DNA of 64,000 nucleotides from Staphylococcus succinus (GTDB lineage Bacteria; Bacillota; Bacilli; Staphylococcales; Staphylococcaceae). The position numbers were made by a program, and so were the translations under genes. The stretch lies in assembly GCF_029024945.1 (NCBI RefSeq), contig NZ_CP118976.1, positions 1,984,001 through 2,048,000 of the forward strand. Direction: 5' to 3'. The notes beneath the pieces were generated by a model that saw nothing but the letters and a program-made list of their open reading frames with translations, had not been told where the DNA came from and ran no database searches. Positions 1 through 8,273 of this stretch are shown here, one piece after another. The number at the start of each line of letters is the position of its first letter. Position 1 is the stretch's first letter.

Positions 1-333
1 CATTATACACCTGGTGGCGGATTCGTAGGTGGCCTTTTGCTATCAAGCGCGCTTGTCATAATTACGGTAGCTTTTGATATTAAAACGATGAGAAAAATAT
101 TCCCCTGGGATTTTAAAATATTAATTGGTATTGGGCTACTCTTTTGTGTAGCAACTCCTATGGCAAGCTGGTTTTATACTAAAAATTTCTTTACGCACAC
201 ACCTTTTGAAATACCACTTGGTTTCTTAAAACCGATGGAAATGCATACTGCAGTATTCTTTGATTTGGGTGTAATGTGCGCAGTTATCGGAACAATAATG
301 ACTATAATCTTATCGATTGGAGAGAATGAGTAA
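1..333 (+). CDS. mnhB1: Na+/H+ antiporter subunit MnhB (5'-truncated by window)
   Basis: C-terminal 110 residues of the MnhB/MrpB subunit of the multisubunit cation/proton antiporter, a membrane complex that exports Na+ in exchange for protons. The reading frame is open from base 1, so the start lies outside the window. The visible N-terminus contains the glycine-rich HYTPGGGFVGGLL loop typical of MrpB, followed by about three hydrophobic segments. The stop codon overlaps the mnhC start by one base (TAATG), so the two are translationally coupled. I assign the mnh1 rather than the mnh2 locus from the downstream ndh/dlt neighbourhood, as remembered from S. aureus. Confidence 0.9.
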   Translation, partial: HYTPGGGFVGGLLLSSALVIITVAFDIKTMRKIFPWDFKILIGIGLLFCVATPMASWFYTKNFFTHTPFEIPLGFLKPMEMHTAVFFDLGVMCAVIGTIMTIILSIGENE

Positions 334-680
334 TGGAAATAGTTATGATTTTTGTTTGTGGTATTCTCACAGCAATGAGCGTCTATCTCATTCTTTCTAA
401 GAGTTTGATACGCATCATTATTGGAACTACCATACTAACGCATGCATCAAATTTATTTTTAATGACTATGGGTGGATTAAAGAAGGGTGACGTTCCAATT
501 TATGAAAAAGGGATTACTTCATATGTCGATCCAATACCCCAAGCATTAATTTTAACAGCTATAGTAATATCATTTTCTGTCACAGCTTTTTTCTTAGTAT
601 TAGCTTTTAGAAGTTATAAAGAGCTAGGTACAGACAACGTCGAAAGTATGAAAGGAGTACTTGATGATGATCGAGAATAA
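333..680 (+). CDS. mnhC1: Na+/H+ antiporter subunit MnhC
   Basis: 115-residue membrane protein of the MnhC/MrpC family, related to NuoK of complex I. It has three hydrophobic segments and the family block SLIRIIIGTTILTHASNLF. The length fits the family (about 113 aa). It starts at the ATG overlapping the mnhB stop and ends 17 bases inside mnhD, so it is the second gene visible in a tightly coupled operon. It is a structural subunit of the Mnh1 antiporter and is not expected to act alone. Confidence 0.92.
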   Translation: MEIVMIFVCGILTAMSVYLILSKSLIRIIIGTTILTHASNLFLMTMGGLKKGDVPIYEKGITSYVDPIPQALILTAIVISFSVTAFFLVLAFRSYKELGTDNVESMKGVLDDDRE

Positions 681-2163
681 TCTCATTATTTCACTGCTTG
701 TCATACCCATGTTAACTATTATTCTATTAATATTTATCGGTAAGCGCCCTATAATCAAGCGTTATGTCGCATTGATTGGTACTGGTATCACATTGGTTTT
801 TGCATTTATAAATTTAAGTAATGTATTAAAAGATGGCCCTATTAAATTAGAACTTGGTTCTTGGTCTGCACCATATAGTATTGTATTTGTACTTGATATA
901 TTCAGTGCATTGCTTGTAATTACCAGTCTAATCGTAACTATGCTCATCATTTTATATTCTTATCAGTCTGTTGGTATTGAACGTGAAACATATTATTATT
1001 ACTTTGCAATCATGTTTATGGTTACTGGAGTAATAGGTTCATTTATCACGGGTGATATTTTCAACTTATTCGTATTCTTTGAAGTATTTCTAATGGCTTC
1101 CTATATCTTATTAGTCATTGGAGGTACAAAGGTACAATTAAGTGAAACTATTAAATATGTCCTTGTTAATGTAACTTCATCTGCATTTTTTGTAATTGCA
1201 GTAGCCATGTTATATTCAGTAGTCGGTACATTAAACTTAGCGGATATCAGCCAAAAACTGAGTCAACTGCCCTCTCAAGATAGTGGGATTGTGAGCCTTA
1301 TATTTATAATGTTTATTTTCGTCTTTGCAACAAAAGCTGGTGTGTTCCCAATGTATATTTGGTTACCTGGGGCATATTACGCACCGCCTGTAGCAATCAT
1401 TGCATTCTTTGGCGCCCTACTCACAAAAGTAGGCGTATACGCTATTGCTAGAACAGCAAGTCTCTTTTTCAGAGATACAACAAGTTTCTCCTTCTACACG
1501 ATACTTTTCTTAGCTCTCTTAACCATTATCTTTGGTTCTGTAGGAGCGATAAGTTACTATGATACGAAAAAAATTATCATTTATAATATTATGATTGCTG
1601 TCGGTGTTATTTTAGTGGGCGTCGCTATGATGAATCAATCAGGCATGATGGGTGCGATTTACTACACTTTACATGATATGTTAATTAAAGCAGCTTTATT
1701 TTTCTTAATTGGTATCATGTATAAAATTACTAAAACACACGACTTACGTAAATATGGAGGTCTTATTAAAGATTATCCAGTACTAGGATGGACATTCTTT
1801 ATCGCATCACTTAGCTTAGCAGGTATCCCTCCATTAAGCGGCTTTTATGGGAAATACTACATTGTTCAAGCCACTTTTGAGAAAGGGTTCTATATCAGTG
1901 GTATTGTCGTACTGTTATCAAGCTTAGTAGTACTTTATTCCGTTATTCGCATTTTCTTAAAAGGATTCTTTGGTGAATCTAAAGGGTATAATGTAAATCA
2001 TCATTTACATTATAAAGGATTACTTGTAGTAGCGATTATTTCAGTTATACTTTCAGTGATGTTCGGATTATCTGCAGACTATTTACAACCAATAATTAAA
2101 GAAGCGGCCGAGACCTTCTATAACCCTAGTGTCTATATTGAAAGCGTATTGGGGGGTAAATAA
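664..2163 (+). CDS. mnhD1: Na+/H+ antiporter subunit MnhD
   Basis: 499-residue polytopic protein of the NuoN/MrpD proton-translocating family (Proton_antipo_M domain). It has about 14 hydrophobic segments and family blocks such as TSSAFFVIAVAMLYSVVGT and YTLHDMLIKAALFFLIGIMY, the latter containing the conserved membrane lysine and histidine. AGGAG at 653-657 lies six bases before the ATG at 664. The TTG at 661 would be only three bases away, so I start at 664; the ATG at 667 is also possible. It overlaps mnhC by 17 bases and is probably one of the ion-translocating subunits. Confidence 0.93.
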   Translation: MMIENNLIISLLVIPMLTIILLIFIGKRPIIKRYVALIGTGITLVFAFINLSNVLKDGPIKLELGSWSAPYSIVFVLDIFSALLVITSLIVTMLIILYSYQSVGIERETYYYYFAIMFMVTGVIGSFITGDIFNLFVFFEVFLMASYILLVIGGTKVQLSETIKYVLVNVTSSAFFVIAVAMLYSVVGTLNLADISQKLSQLPSQDSGIVSLIFIMFIFVFATKAGVFPMYIWLPGAYYAPPVAIIAFFGALLTKVGVYAIARTASLFFRDTTSFSFYTILFLALLTIIFGSVGAISYYDTKKIIIYNIMIAVGVILVGVAMMNQSGMMGAIYYTLHDMLIKAALFFLIGIMYKITKTHDLRKYGGLIKDYPVLGWTFFIASLSLAGIPPLSGFYGKYYIVQATFEKGFYISGIVVLLSSLVVLYSVIRIFLKGFFGESKGYNVNHHLHYKGLLVVAIISVILSVMFGLSADYLQPIIKEAAETFYNPSVYIESVLGGK

Positions 2164-2164
2164 T

Positions 2165-2644
2165 ATGGCAGTTCAAATATTAGTGAATTTAATACTTACT
2201 ATTTTTTGGTTATTCTTAACAGGTAGCTACACTATTAATAACTTTATATTAGGTTACTTATTTGGTTTATTATTAGTATTTATCATGCGCGGTATTTTAC
2301 CTGGAAGATTTTACCTTATAACGATTTATAAGATATTAAAACTCTTCTTCGTATTTTTAGTTGAATTAGTCAAAGCAAATATCGATGTCATACGAATTAT
2401 TATTAAACCAACTATCAATAATGCACCGGCATTTTTTACTTATCATACTGATTTGAAAACAGATTGGCAAATCGCCTTATTATCTAATCTAATTACGCTT
2501 ACACCAGGTACTGTTGTATTAGGAGTCAGTGATGATCGTACTAAAATTTATATACACGCCATTGATTTTAGCACTAAGGAAGAAGAAGTTGAAAGTATCA
2601 AATCCTCCCTTGAAAAAGTGGTTAGAGAGGTTGGCGAAAATTAA
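2165..2644 (+). CDS. mnhE1: Na+/H+ antiporter subunit MnhE
   Basis: 159-residue MnhE/MrpE subunit, exactly the usual family length. It has two to three N-terminal hydrophobic segments and a conserved cytoplasmic block, NLITLTPGTVVLGVSDD. The reading frame is open further upstream, but the ATG at 2165, two bases after the mnhD stop and preceded by GGGGGG at 2151-2156, gives the family N-terminus (MAVQILVNLI). The stop overlaps the mnhF start (TAATG). It is part of the Mnh1 complex. Confidence 0.92.
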   Translation: MAVQILVNLILTIFWLFLTGSYTINNFILGYLFGLLLVFIMRGILPGRFYLITIYKILKLFFVFLVELVKANIDVIRIIIKPTINNAPAFFTYHTDLKTDWQIALLSNLITLTPGTVVLGVSDDRTKIYIHAIDFSTKEEEVESIKSSLEKVVREVGEN

Positions 2645-2937
2645 TGAACTATAATATCATTTTAATCATTGCATTGGTAATCGTAGCGTTATCTATGCTA
2701 GGTATGCTCGTACGCGTCATCATCGGTCCTTCTCTTGCTGACCGCGTTGTTGCCTTAGATGCAATGGGAATACAGTTAATGGCCATCGTTGCTCTATTTA
2801 GTATTTTCTTAGGTACTAAATATATCCTTGTTGTCATCTTAATGATTGGCATTTTAGCTTTTTTAGGCACTGCAGTCTTCGCAAAATATATGGATAAAGG
2901 TAAGGTGATTGAACATGATAACTCAGATCGTCATTAG
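2644..2937 (+). CDS. mnhF1: Na+/H+ antiporter subunit MnhF
   Basis: 97-residue MnhF/MrpF subunit with three hydrophobic segments and the family motif RVIIGPSLADRVVALDAM. The length equals the usual family length. It overlaps mnhE by one base and mnhG by 23 bases. MrpF proteins have been linked to Na+ and cholate efflux in Bacillus; here it is called as a subunit of Mnh1 from family and operon position. Confidence 0.93.
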   Translation: MNYNIILIIALVIVALSMLGMLVRVIIGPSLADRVVALDAMGIQLMAIVALFSIFLGTKYILVVILMIGILAFLGTAVFAKYMDKGKVIEHDNSDRH

Positions 2938-3271
2938 CATCTCACTTATACTCGTTATTCTTGGATCAATCATCAGTGCGCTTGCAGCAATTGGCCTATT
3001 ACGCCTAGATGATGTCTATTCCAGAGCACATGCAGCTGGAAAAGCAGCTACACTCGGTTCAATGTTGTTAATTAGCGGCGTATTTTTATTCTTTATAGGC
3101 AAAGAAGGATACGTAAATATGCAATTGCTTGTCGGTATCTTATTCATCTTGATTACTGGTCCTTTAGCAAGTCATCTTATTATAAAAGCAGCTTATAATT
3201 TAGATACACCTTCTTCTAAGAGAACAAAGCTCGATGATATCAAAGATGATTTGAAAAACACAAAATTATAA
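2915..3271 (+). CDS. mnhG1: Na+/H+ antiporter subunit MnhG
   Basis: 118-residue MnhG/MrpG subunit, the last gene of the mnh1 operon. It carries the family block LLRLDDVYSRAHAAGKAATLGSML between hydrophobic segments 1 and 2 (quoted here as positions 31-54: key residues D-D-V-Y-S-R-A-H). A TTG six bases upstream is also open, but the ATG at 2915 with AGGTG in front gives the standard N-terminus MITQIVIS. A strong hairpin terminator follows. Confidence 0.92.
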   Translation: MITQIVISISLILVILGSIISALAAIGLLRLDDVYSRAHAAGKAATLGSMLLISGVFLFFIGKEGYVNMQLLVGILFILITGPLASHLIIKAAYNLDTPSSKRTKLDDIKDDLKNTKL

Positions 3272-3290
3272 TCGTTTATATGCAAATTTG

Positions 3291-3324
3291 AAAAGCACCT
3301 ATCTTAAAAAGATAGGTGCTTTTT
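3291..3324 (+). terminator. mnh1 operon terminator
   Basis: A 15-bp perfect stem (3291-3305 with 3309-3324, a loop of about three bases) ends in a short T run, 20 bases after the mnhG stop. It is a Rho-independent terminator for the antiporter operon. Confidence 0.85.
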
Positions 3325-3352
3325 AAATTACAAATTTATCAGAAATAAATAT

Positions 3353-3381
3353 TTGTCATACACTACAATCAATGTTATATT
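3353..3381 (+). promoter_or_regulatory. Sigma-A promoter of the Zur-box flavoprotein gene
   Basis: TTGTCA at 3353-3358, a spacer of exactly 17 bases, then TATATT at 3376-3381. The -10 abuts the Zur-like palindrome, so a bound repressor would occlude RNA polymerase. Confidence 0.7.
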
Positions 3382-3403
3382 AAATCGTAATTATTACGAT
3401 TTA
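3381..3403 (+). promoter_or_regulatory. Zur box (zinc uptake regulator operator)
   Basis: 10-bp arms around a 3-base centre: TAAATCGTAA-TTA-TTACGATTTA. The core TCGTAATTATTACGA matches the Bacillus/Staphylococcus Zur consensus TCGTAATnATTACGA at every position. The CG pairs distinguish it from Fur (TGATAATnATTATCA) and PerR (TTATAATnATTATAA) boxes. It starts at the last base of the -10 element and ends just before the Shine-Dalgarno sequence. The inference is zinc-dependent repression of the next gene. Confidence 0.85.
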
Positions 3404-3421
3404 ATAGGAGGTTATGTCATT

Positions 3422-4588
3422 ATGGCTACTTGGACTATCATCGGTGGCGGTATTCAAGCAGTAACAATCGCTATCAAATTAAGATCACAAGGTTTAAGTC
3501 CGCATAAATTACGTATCATAGACCCTAACCGTAATCTATGTCAGCAATTCAATCAATTTACCCAACGTATCGCTATGCCTTATCTTCGATCACCTGGTGT
3601 GCACCATACGCATCCTAACCCATTTCATTTAAAGCAATTTGCTAAAAAATGCCAATATACCAACGCCTCGTATGGGCCATACCAACGCCCAAATCTTGAG
3701 ATGTTTATGAATCACACACACGAACTTATTCATCAATATCATTTAAACCATAGTCATATTCAAAGTTCTGTATGCAATATTAAGCAACTAGACCAACTTT
3801 GGCATATACAATTAGCGGATCAATCTTGGATTTCAACGACACATTTAATTATTGCATTTGGTTGTAACCACAATACATATACACCAGCACTATTTAAGGA
3901 TGAAGCAGATGTATCCCATATTTTTGATGATGACGACAAAAACTATGACCATACTTCTCACGTAGTCGGTAGTGGCATAACAGCTGCACACTTGACCTTA
4001 AGATTACTCAAAATAAAGTCTGAGAAAGTCATTCATTTATGGACTAACAAACCACTTGAGGTCCATGATTTTGATGCTGATCCTGGTTGGTTAGGTCCTA
4101 AAAATATGAATAAATTCCGTAAAATTCACTCATCTGAAGAACGTTTAAAGATTATTAAACAAGAACGTCATAAAGGCTCAATACCTAAAGAAATTGAATT
4201 AAGGCTTAAAAAATATGTAGAGCAAAAAAGATTAGTCATTCATACGAATGAACTTGTTGAAGTTCAACATCATCATATTTGTACGCATCGTTACTGCTTA
4301 TACTATGATCAAATATTATTAGCAACTGGTTTTCAAGATGCTATCATGGCACAACCTATTATCAAACAACTCATAAATAAACATCAGGCCCCAGTGGCTG
4401 ACTGTGGCTTGCCGTCTATCAATAATAATTTAGAGTGGCTACCTAACCTTTTTGTTTCAGGCGGCTTAGCAGACTTAGAACTTGGTCCATTTGCTAGAAA
4501 TATTATGGGTGGACGAGAAGCTGCTATTCGAATATCACAAGCTTTCAATAACATAGAAAATGAAGCAATAACAAAAAAAGCACTATAA
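3422..4588 (+). CDS. Histidine-rich FAD/NAD(P)-binding protein, probably Zur-regulated
   Basis: 388-residue protein with an N-terminal dinucleotide-binding motif (IIGGGIQA, residues 6-13), a second one (VVGSGITAAH, near the middle), and LLATGFQD and GRE motifs of FAD-dependent monooxygenase/oxidoreductase proteins. Its substrate is unknown. It is unusually rich in histidine, with HHTHPNPFH at 61-69 and a dense cluster at 97-112, which could bind metal. The ATG at 3422 follows AGGAGG by ten bases; an upstream open extension would include the Zur box and is rejected. It is monocistronic, with a Zur box on its promoter. The flavoprotein assignment is firm; any role in zinc starvation is inferred from the operator and histidines. 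Confidence 0.8.
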   Translation: MATWTIIGGGIQAVTIAIKLRSQGLSPHKLRIIDPNRNLCQQFNQFTQRIAMPYLRSPGVHHTHPNPFHLKQFAKKCQYTNASYGPYQRPNLEMFMNHTHELIHQYHLNHSHIQSSVCNIKQLDQLWHIQLADQSWISTTHLIIAFGCNHNTYTPALFKDEADVSHIFDDDDKNYDHTSHVVGSGITAAHLTLRLLKIKSEKVIHLWTNKPLEVHDFDADPGWLGPKNMNKFRKIHSSEERLKIIKQERHKGSIPKEIELRLKKYVEQKRLVIHTNELVEVQHHHICTHRYCLYYDQILLATGFQDAIMAQPIIKQLINKHQAPVADCGLPSINNNLEWLPNLFVSGGLADLELGPFARNIMGGREAAIRISQAFNNIENEAITKKAL

Positions 4589-4610
4589 AGTTCCATATAC
4601 TGATTGTTTA

Positions 4611-4643
4611 CACAAAGTGTGAGCTGCTTCCTCCCACTTTGTG
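4611..4643. terminator. Hairpin between convergent genes
   Basis: 13-base arms with one mismatch (4611-4623 and 4631-4643) and a 7-base loop lie between the convergent flavoprotein and thioesterase genes. There is no T tract on either side, so it is a plausible but not classical bidirectional terminator. Confidence 0.5.
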
Positions 4644-4684
4644 CACAGTATAATACTTTATAGCGCTTTGCTAATATTCATATT

Positions 4685-5059
4685 TCATTTTCTCGCTTTA
4701 ATCGCAATTGTCCCACGCATGATACTAATTAAACGATTGTTGTCATCTTTAATTTCTATATTCCACACCTGTGTGGTCTTTCCTTCATGGATAATGGTCG
4801 CTGTCGCATATACTATACCTTCAGTAGTACTACTTATATGGTTAGCATTCATCTCTAAACCTAAAGGAACATACTGATTCGTATCAATCATATTTGCCGC
4901 ACCTAAAGAGCAAGCCGTTTCACCCAGAGCTAAACTTGCCCCACCATGTAAATATCCAAAAGGTTGTTTAACACGATCAGTCACAGGCATCGACATTACA
5001 ATTAATCCATGTGCTTTTTTTTCTAATTTCATGCCTAATGTTTCTAACATATTAGTCAT
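4685..5059 (-). CDS. Hotdog-fold thioesterase (PaaI/YuxO-like)
   Basis: 124-residue acyl-CoA thioesterase of the PaaI/hotdog family. The catalytic helix GYLHGGASLALGE carries the conserved HGG and the downstream acidic residue. The closest named relatives I recognise are B. subtilis YuxO and E. coli YdiI, the latter a DHNA-CoA thioesterase of menaquinone synthesis, but the substrate cannot be read from sequence. The ATG at 5059 is preceded by GGGGTG at good distance. An ATG 21 bases upstream lacks a ribosome site. Confidence 0.75.
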   Translation of the reverse strand: MTNMLETLGMKLEKKAHGLIVMSMPVTDRVKQPFGYLHGGASLALGETACSLGAANMIDTNQYVPLGLEMNANHISSTTEGIVYATATIIHEGKTTQVWNIEIKDDNNRLISIMRGTIAIKARK

Positions 5060-5088
5060 TTTGACACCCCGTCTATTCATTATTAACT

Positions 5089-6405
5089 TTATAATATCAT
5101 AGCCGCAATAGTACCAAAAATAATTAATGGAATATTGTAAAATATGAAGTTAGGTATACATGTATCTCTAATATGATCATGTTGTCCGTCTACATTTAAA
5201 CCTGCAGTTGGTCCAAGCGTAGAATCACTTGCTGGTGATCCAGAATCACCTAAGGCACTTGCTGTACCTATAAGCGCAATTAATGCCATCGTACTTAAGC
5301 CAAGAGACTCGCCTAATGGAACAAATAATGTAGCGATAATCGGGATTGTAGCAAATGATGAGCCTATGCCTAATGTGACAATTAGACCAATGATGTACAT
5401 TACAATAATGCTAATGAGTTTATTATCGCCAGTAATACCACTTAAACTATGGACTAATTTAGTAATATCACCTGTCTCATTCATTACACCTGCAAAACCA
5501 TTGGCAGATAGAATTACAACACCAATAAATGACATGATTTGGATTCCATCTACAAATTGTTTATCTAATTCCGTCCATTTATAAACTCTAAACACAAAGA
5601 ATATTAGCACCCCAGCTAATGCACCAAAAATCATTGAATCAGTAAGTGTTTGTACAATAAATGTGGCCAATATAGAAATAATTGTCACTACCAGTACATA
5701 GGGTTTCAGTTCTATATGACTCATATCTTTAACATCTTTATATTCTTTATATTTTCTTGGTTTTCGAAAATAGAAAATACCAGCAATCAATCCAAAAACA
5801 TACCCTAATGATGGAATAATCATTGCTTTCCAAATCATTCCCATTTCAATTGGATGATGTGCTTTGGTGAAACCATTTTGTATAATTTGGTGGAATATTT
5901 GACCAAAACCAAATGGTAGAAGTATATATGGCCAACATAATCCAAAACCTATAATGATAGAGATTTGTCTTCTATCAACTTTAAGTTCGTTAAATAAACT
6001 TATTAATGGAGGTACTACAATTGGTATAAATGCAATATGTACAGGTATGATATTTTGACTCATAATACTAAGTATTAATAGTGCCACGATAATAATAACC
6101 TTTACCTTCACACGAGACATTTTACTGTTTTCAGCGTGAATGCTATTTATAATTTTATTTACTAAGTAATCAGTAATTCCACTGTATGAAATGAGCGCTG
6201 CGAAACCACCTAATAGTGCATAACTTAACGCTACCTCGGCTCCATCAACTATATTTTTACCAAATACGGAAACAATTTCAGGTATACTCATACCTGCAAC
6301 TAATCCACCGACTAATGCACTGACGAACAAACTAATCACTACATTTAATCTACATAAACATAAGATAATCATCAATACAACTGCTATTACAACTGCATTT
6401 ATCAC
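5089..6405 (-). CDS. NhaC-like Na+/H+ antiporter family protein
   Basis: 438-residue integral membrane protein with 11-12 hydrophobic segments. The C-terminal block GTASALGDSGSPASDSTLGP is characteristic of the Na_H_antiporter/NhaC-like ion transporter superfamily. It probably exchanges cations or organic anions for protons; the substrate is unproven. It starts at a GTG, with AAGGAG nine bases upstream. It lies about 30 bases downstream of and in the same direction as the thioesterase gene start, so the two may be cotranscribed. Confidence 0.78.
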   Translation of the reverse strand: MINAVVIAVVLMIILCLCRLNVVISLFVSALVGGLVAGMSIPEIVSVFGKNIVDGAEVALSYALLGGFAALISYSGITDYLVNKIINSIHAENSKMSRVKVKVIIIVALLILSIMSQNIIPVHIAFIPIVVPPLISLFNELKVDRRQISIIIGFGLCWPYILLPFGFGQIFHQIIQNGFTKAHHPIEMGMIWKAMIIPSLGYVFGLIAGIFYFRKPRKYKEYKDVKDMSHIELKPYVLVVTIISILATFIVQTLTDSMIFGALAGVLIFFVFRVYKWTELDKQFVDGIQIMSFIGVVILSANGFAGVMNETGDITKLVHSLSGITGDNKLISIIVMYIIGLIVTLGIGSSFATIPIIATLFVPLGESLGLSTMALIALIGTASALGDSGSPASDSTLGPTAGLNVDGQHDHIRDTCIPNFIFYNIPLIIFGTIAAMIL

Positions 6406-6550
6406 AAAGCATAACTCCTTTATTACGTTATCGAACTAAAGTATCACGAGATTTATACTATCAATAACCACTTAAATTGTCAATCTTATCTTTTCAGGTT
6501 CATAAATATTTACACAAGCTTTTTTCAATAAATCTTTTGCACTTTGTTTA

Positions 6551-6599
6551 TTATAAAAAAAGGAAAAACTCATTTAATGATTAGCGAGTTTTTCCTTTC
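6551..6599 (-). terminator. Terminator of leucyl aminopeptidase gene
   Basis: On the minus strand a 13-bp stem (GGAAAAACTC arms) is followed by TTTTTTT, 30 bases after the aminopeptidase stop. Classical Rho-independent form. Confidence 0.85.
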
Positions 6600-6629
6600 A
6601 ATTATATTATAAATTAAGTATTGCGTGTG

Positions 6630-8105
6630 CTATTGTTTTCTCAACCATTGAACTATAGTAGAAATTAAGTAACCTGTTGGTCCTTTAGGCCCTTTGTGTG
6701 TATTTTTATTTATCGTAGCAGGGCCAGCGATATCAAAGTGAAGGTGTGGTGTTTCACCAGCAAAGTGATTAATAAATGTAGCAGCAAACAGTGCTTTACC
6801 ATGACCATTTGTATGATTTACTAAATCCGCAACGTCACTATTACGAATTAGAGCTTGTTCTGTAGATGTCATTGGTAATTCAAATACAAATTCATCCATT
6901 TTTTGCGCTTCTACCAATATCTCATCCAGCTGCACTTTTGCCTTTTTATTGAAAACTGCAGCCTTATCTTCACCAAGTGCAGCAACAGCAGCACCAGTCA
7001 ACGTAGCAAAGTCCAATATTACTTTAGGTTGAAATTGATTTGCATAGAAAACTGCATCTCCTAATACTAGGCGCCCTTCAGCATCAGTATTAAGAACTTC
7101 TACCGATTCTCCGCTTAATGCTGTGAATACATCGTCCGGTTTCATTGCTGCTTCATTAACCATATTTTCAGCTGCAACGATCACACCGATGATATTTACT
7201 TTGAGGTTTAAGCGTTGTGCTGATTCTATCATTGCAACGACATTGGCGGAACCACACATATCATATTTCATAGTTTGCATGCCGACTTTTGATTTAATTG
7301 AATAACCGCCTGAATCGTATGTGATTCCTTTTCCTACAAGTGCTATAGGCTGTTCTCCTTCTTGTCCCCCGTTGTAAGTTAAAGTAATTAATCTCGGATC
7401 ATTTTTTGAACCTTTACCTACTGCATGTATCAAACCAAATCCTTCACGTTGTAAAGTAGCCCCATCTTTTACATCTACAGTAACTTCTGTATTGTTAAAA
7501 TGGTTAGATATTAGTTCTGCATAATAAGCAGGTGTCAAAATATTAGGCGGCATATTACTGTAATCTCTTGCAAGATTTATAGCAGAAGCCAAAGCTACGC
7601 CATCTGCAAGCGCATGCTTAACATCTTCGTCATTTGTATGTATGTCTAAATCAATTTGATATGGTGCAGTTTTATCTGTTTTATAACTATCAAATTGATA
7701 AATAGATTGCTCACTTTGTCTTCCTAATAATTCAGCAAGCTCAAGTTTACTCAGTATTTTAGATGCAAAAGTATCAAATAGTAATGCACCTTTGAAAATT
7801 CTATCATTTTTTAAATGCTGGAATAACTTTCCAAATACAATTAAAAAATCACTGGAGTCAGATGTTTTTAAGTTGCCTAAACCTACTGAAATCAACTTAA
7901 CATAGTTACCATTTAATAAAACTTGCGTGCTCGATACATGTCCTACATTACTGCTGATGATTTGATTATGCTTCAACGTTTTTAATAATTCATTTATATC
8001 TTCGTCTTCTACTACAATCTGACTTAATTGGTTTATATGTTCAGGTACACCAACAATTAAAGTAGTATGCTTGATTTCTGCATTGGGTTTTATTGTTGCT
8101 TGCAT
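6630..8105 (-). CDS. ampA: Leucyl aminopeptidase, M17 family
   Basis: 491-residue cytosolic metallo-aminopeptidase that removes N-terminal residues from peptides. The M17 signature NTDAEGRL is at residues 339-346, and the metal/catalytic segment VGKGITYDSGG at 257-267 supplies the conserved Lys and Asp. MKYDMCGSANV follows. The length is normal. GAGGG lies just upstream of the ATG at 8105. It is monocistronic, with its own terminator. In S. aureus the orthologue (LAP/pepZ) has been connected with virulence; that is family knowledge, not visible here. Confidence 0.93.
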   Translation of the reverse strand: MQATIKPNAEIKHTTLIVGVPEHINQLSQIVVEDEDINELLKTLKHNQIISSNVGHVSSTQVLLNGNYVKLISVGLGNLKTSDSSDFLIVFGKLFQHLKNDRIFKGALLFDTFASKILSKLELAELLGRQSEQSIYQFDSYKTDKTAPYQIDLDIHTNDEDVKHALADGVALASAINLARDYSNMPPNILTPAYYAELISNHFNNTEVTVDVKDGATLQREGFGLIHAVGKGSKNDPRLITLTYNGGQEGEQPIALVGKGITYDSGGYSIKSKVGMQTMKYDMCGSANVVAMIESAQRLNLKVNIIGVIVAAENMVNEAAMKPDDVFTALSGESVEVLNTDAEGRLVLGDAVFYANQFQPKVILDFATLTGAAVAALGEDKAAVFNKKAKVQLDEILVEAQKMDEFVFELPMTSTEQALIRNSDVADLVNHTNGHGKALFAATFINHFAGETPHLHFDIAGPATINKNTHKGPKGPTGYLISTIVQWLRKQ

Positions 8106-8190
8106 ATGGAATCCCTCTTTTTCACATTTATTTTCTTCAAATTATAACAATAAATCTTATATTTCTCGAAATTAATTGCCATTTGTTAAT

Positions 8191-8224
8191 AAAAAGACCT
8201 ATCTAGTAATAAGATAGGTCTTTT
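8191..8224 (-). terminator. Terminator of ndh
   Basis: 13-bp stem (AAAGACCTATCT arms) with T run on the minus strand, 50 bases after the ndh stop. Its T-rich flanks also suit the plus strand. Confidence 0.8.
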
Positions 8225-8273
8225 GTATGTACAGTACACGTGTATGTGTTGCTGTATGAAATCTATTTATTTA

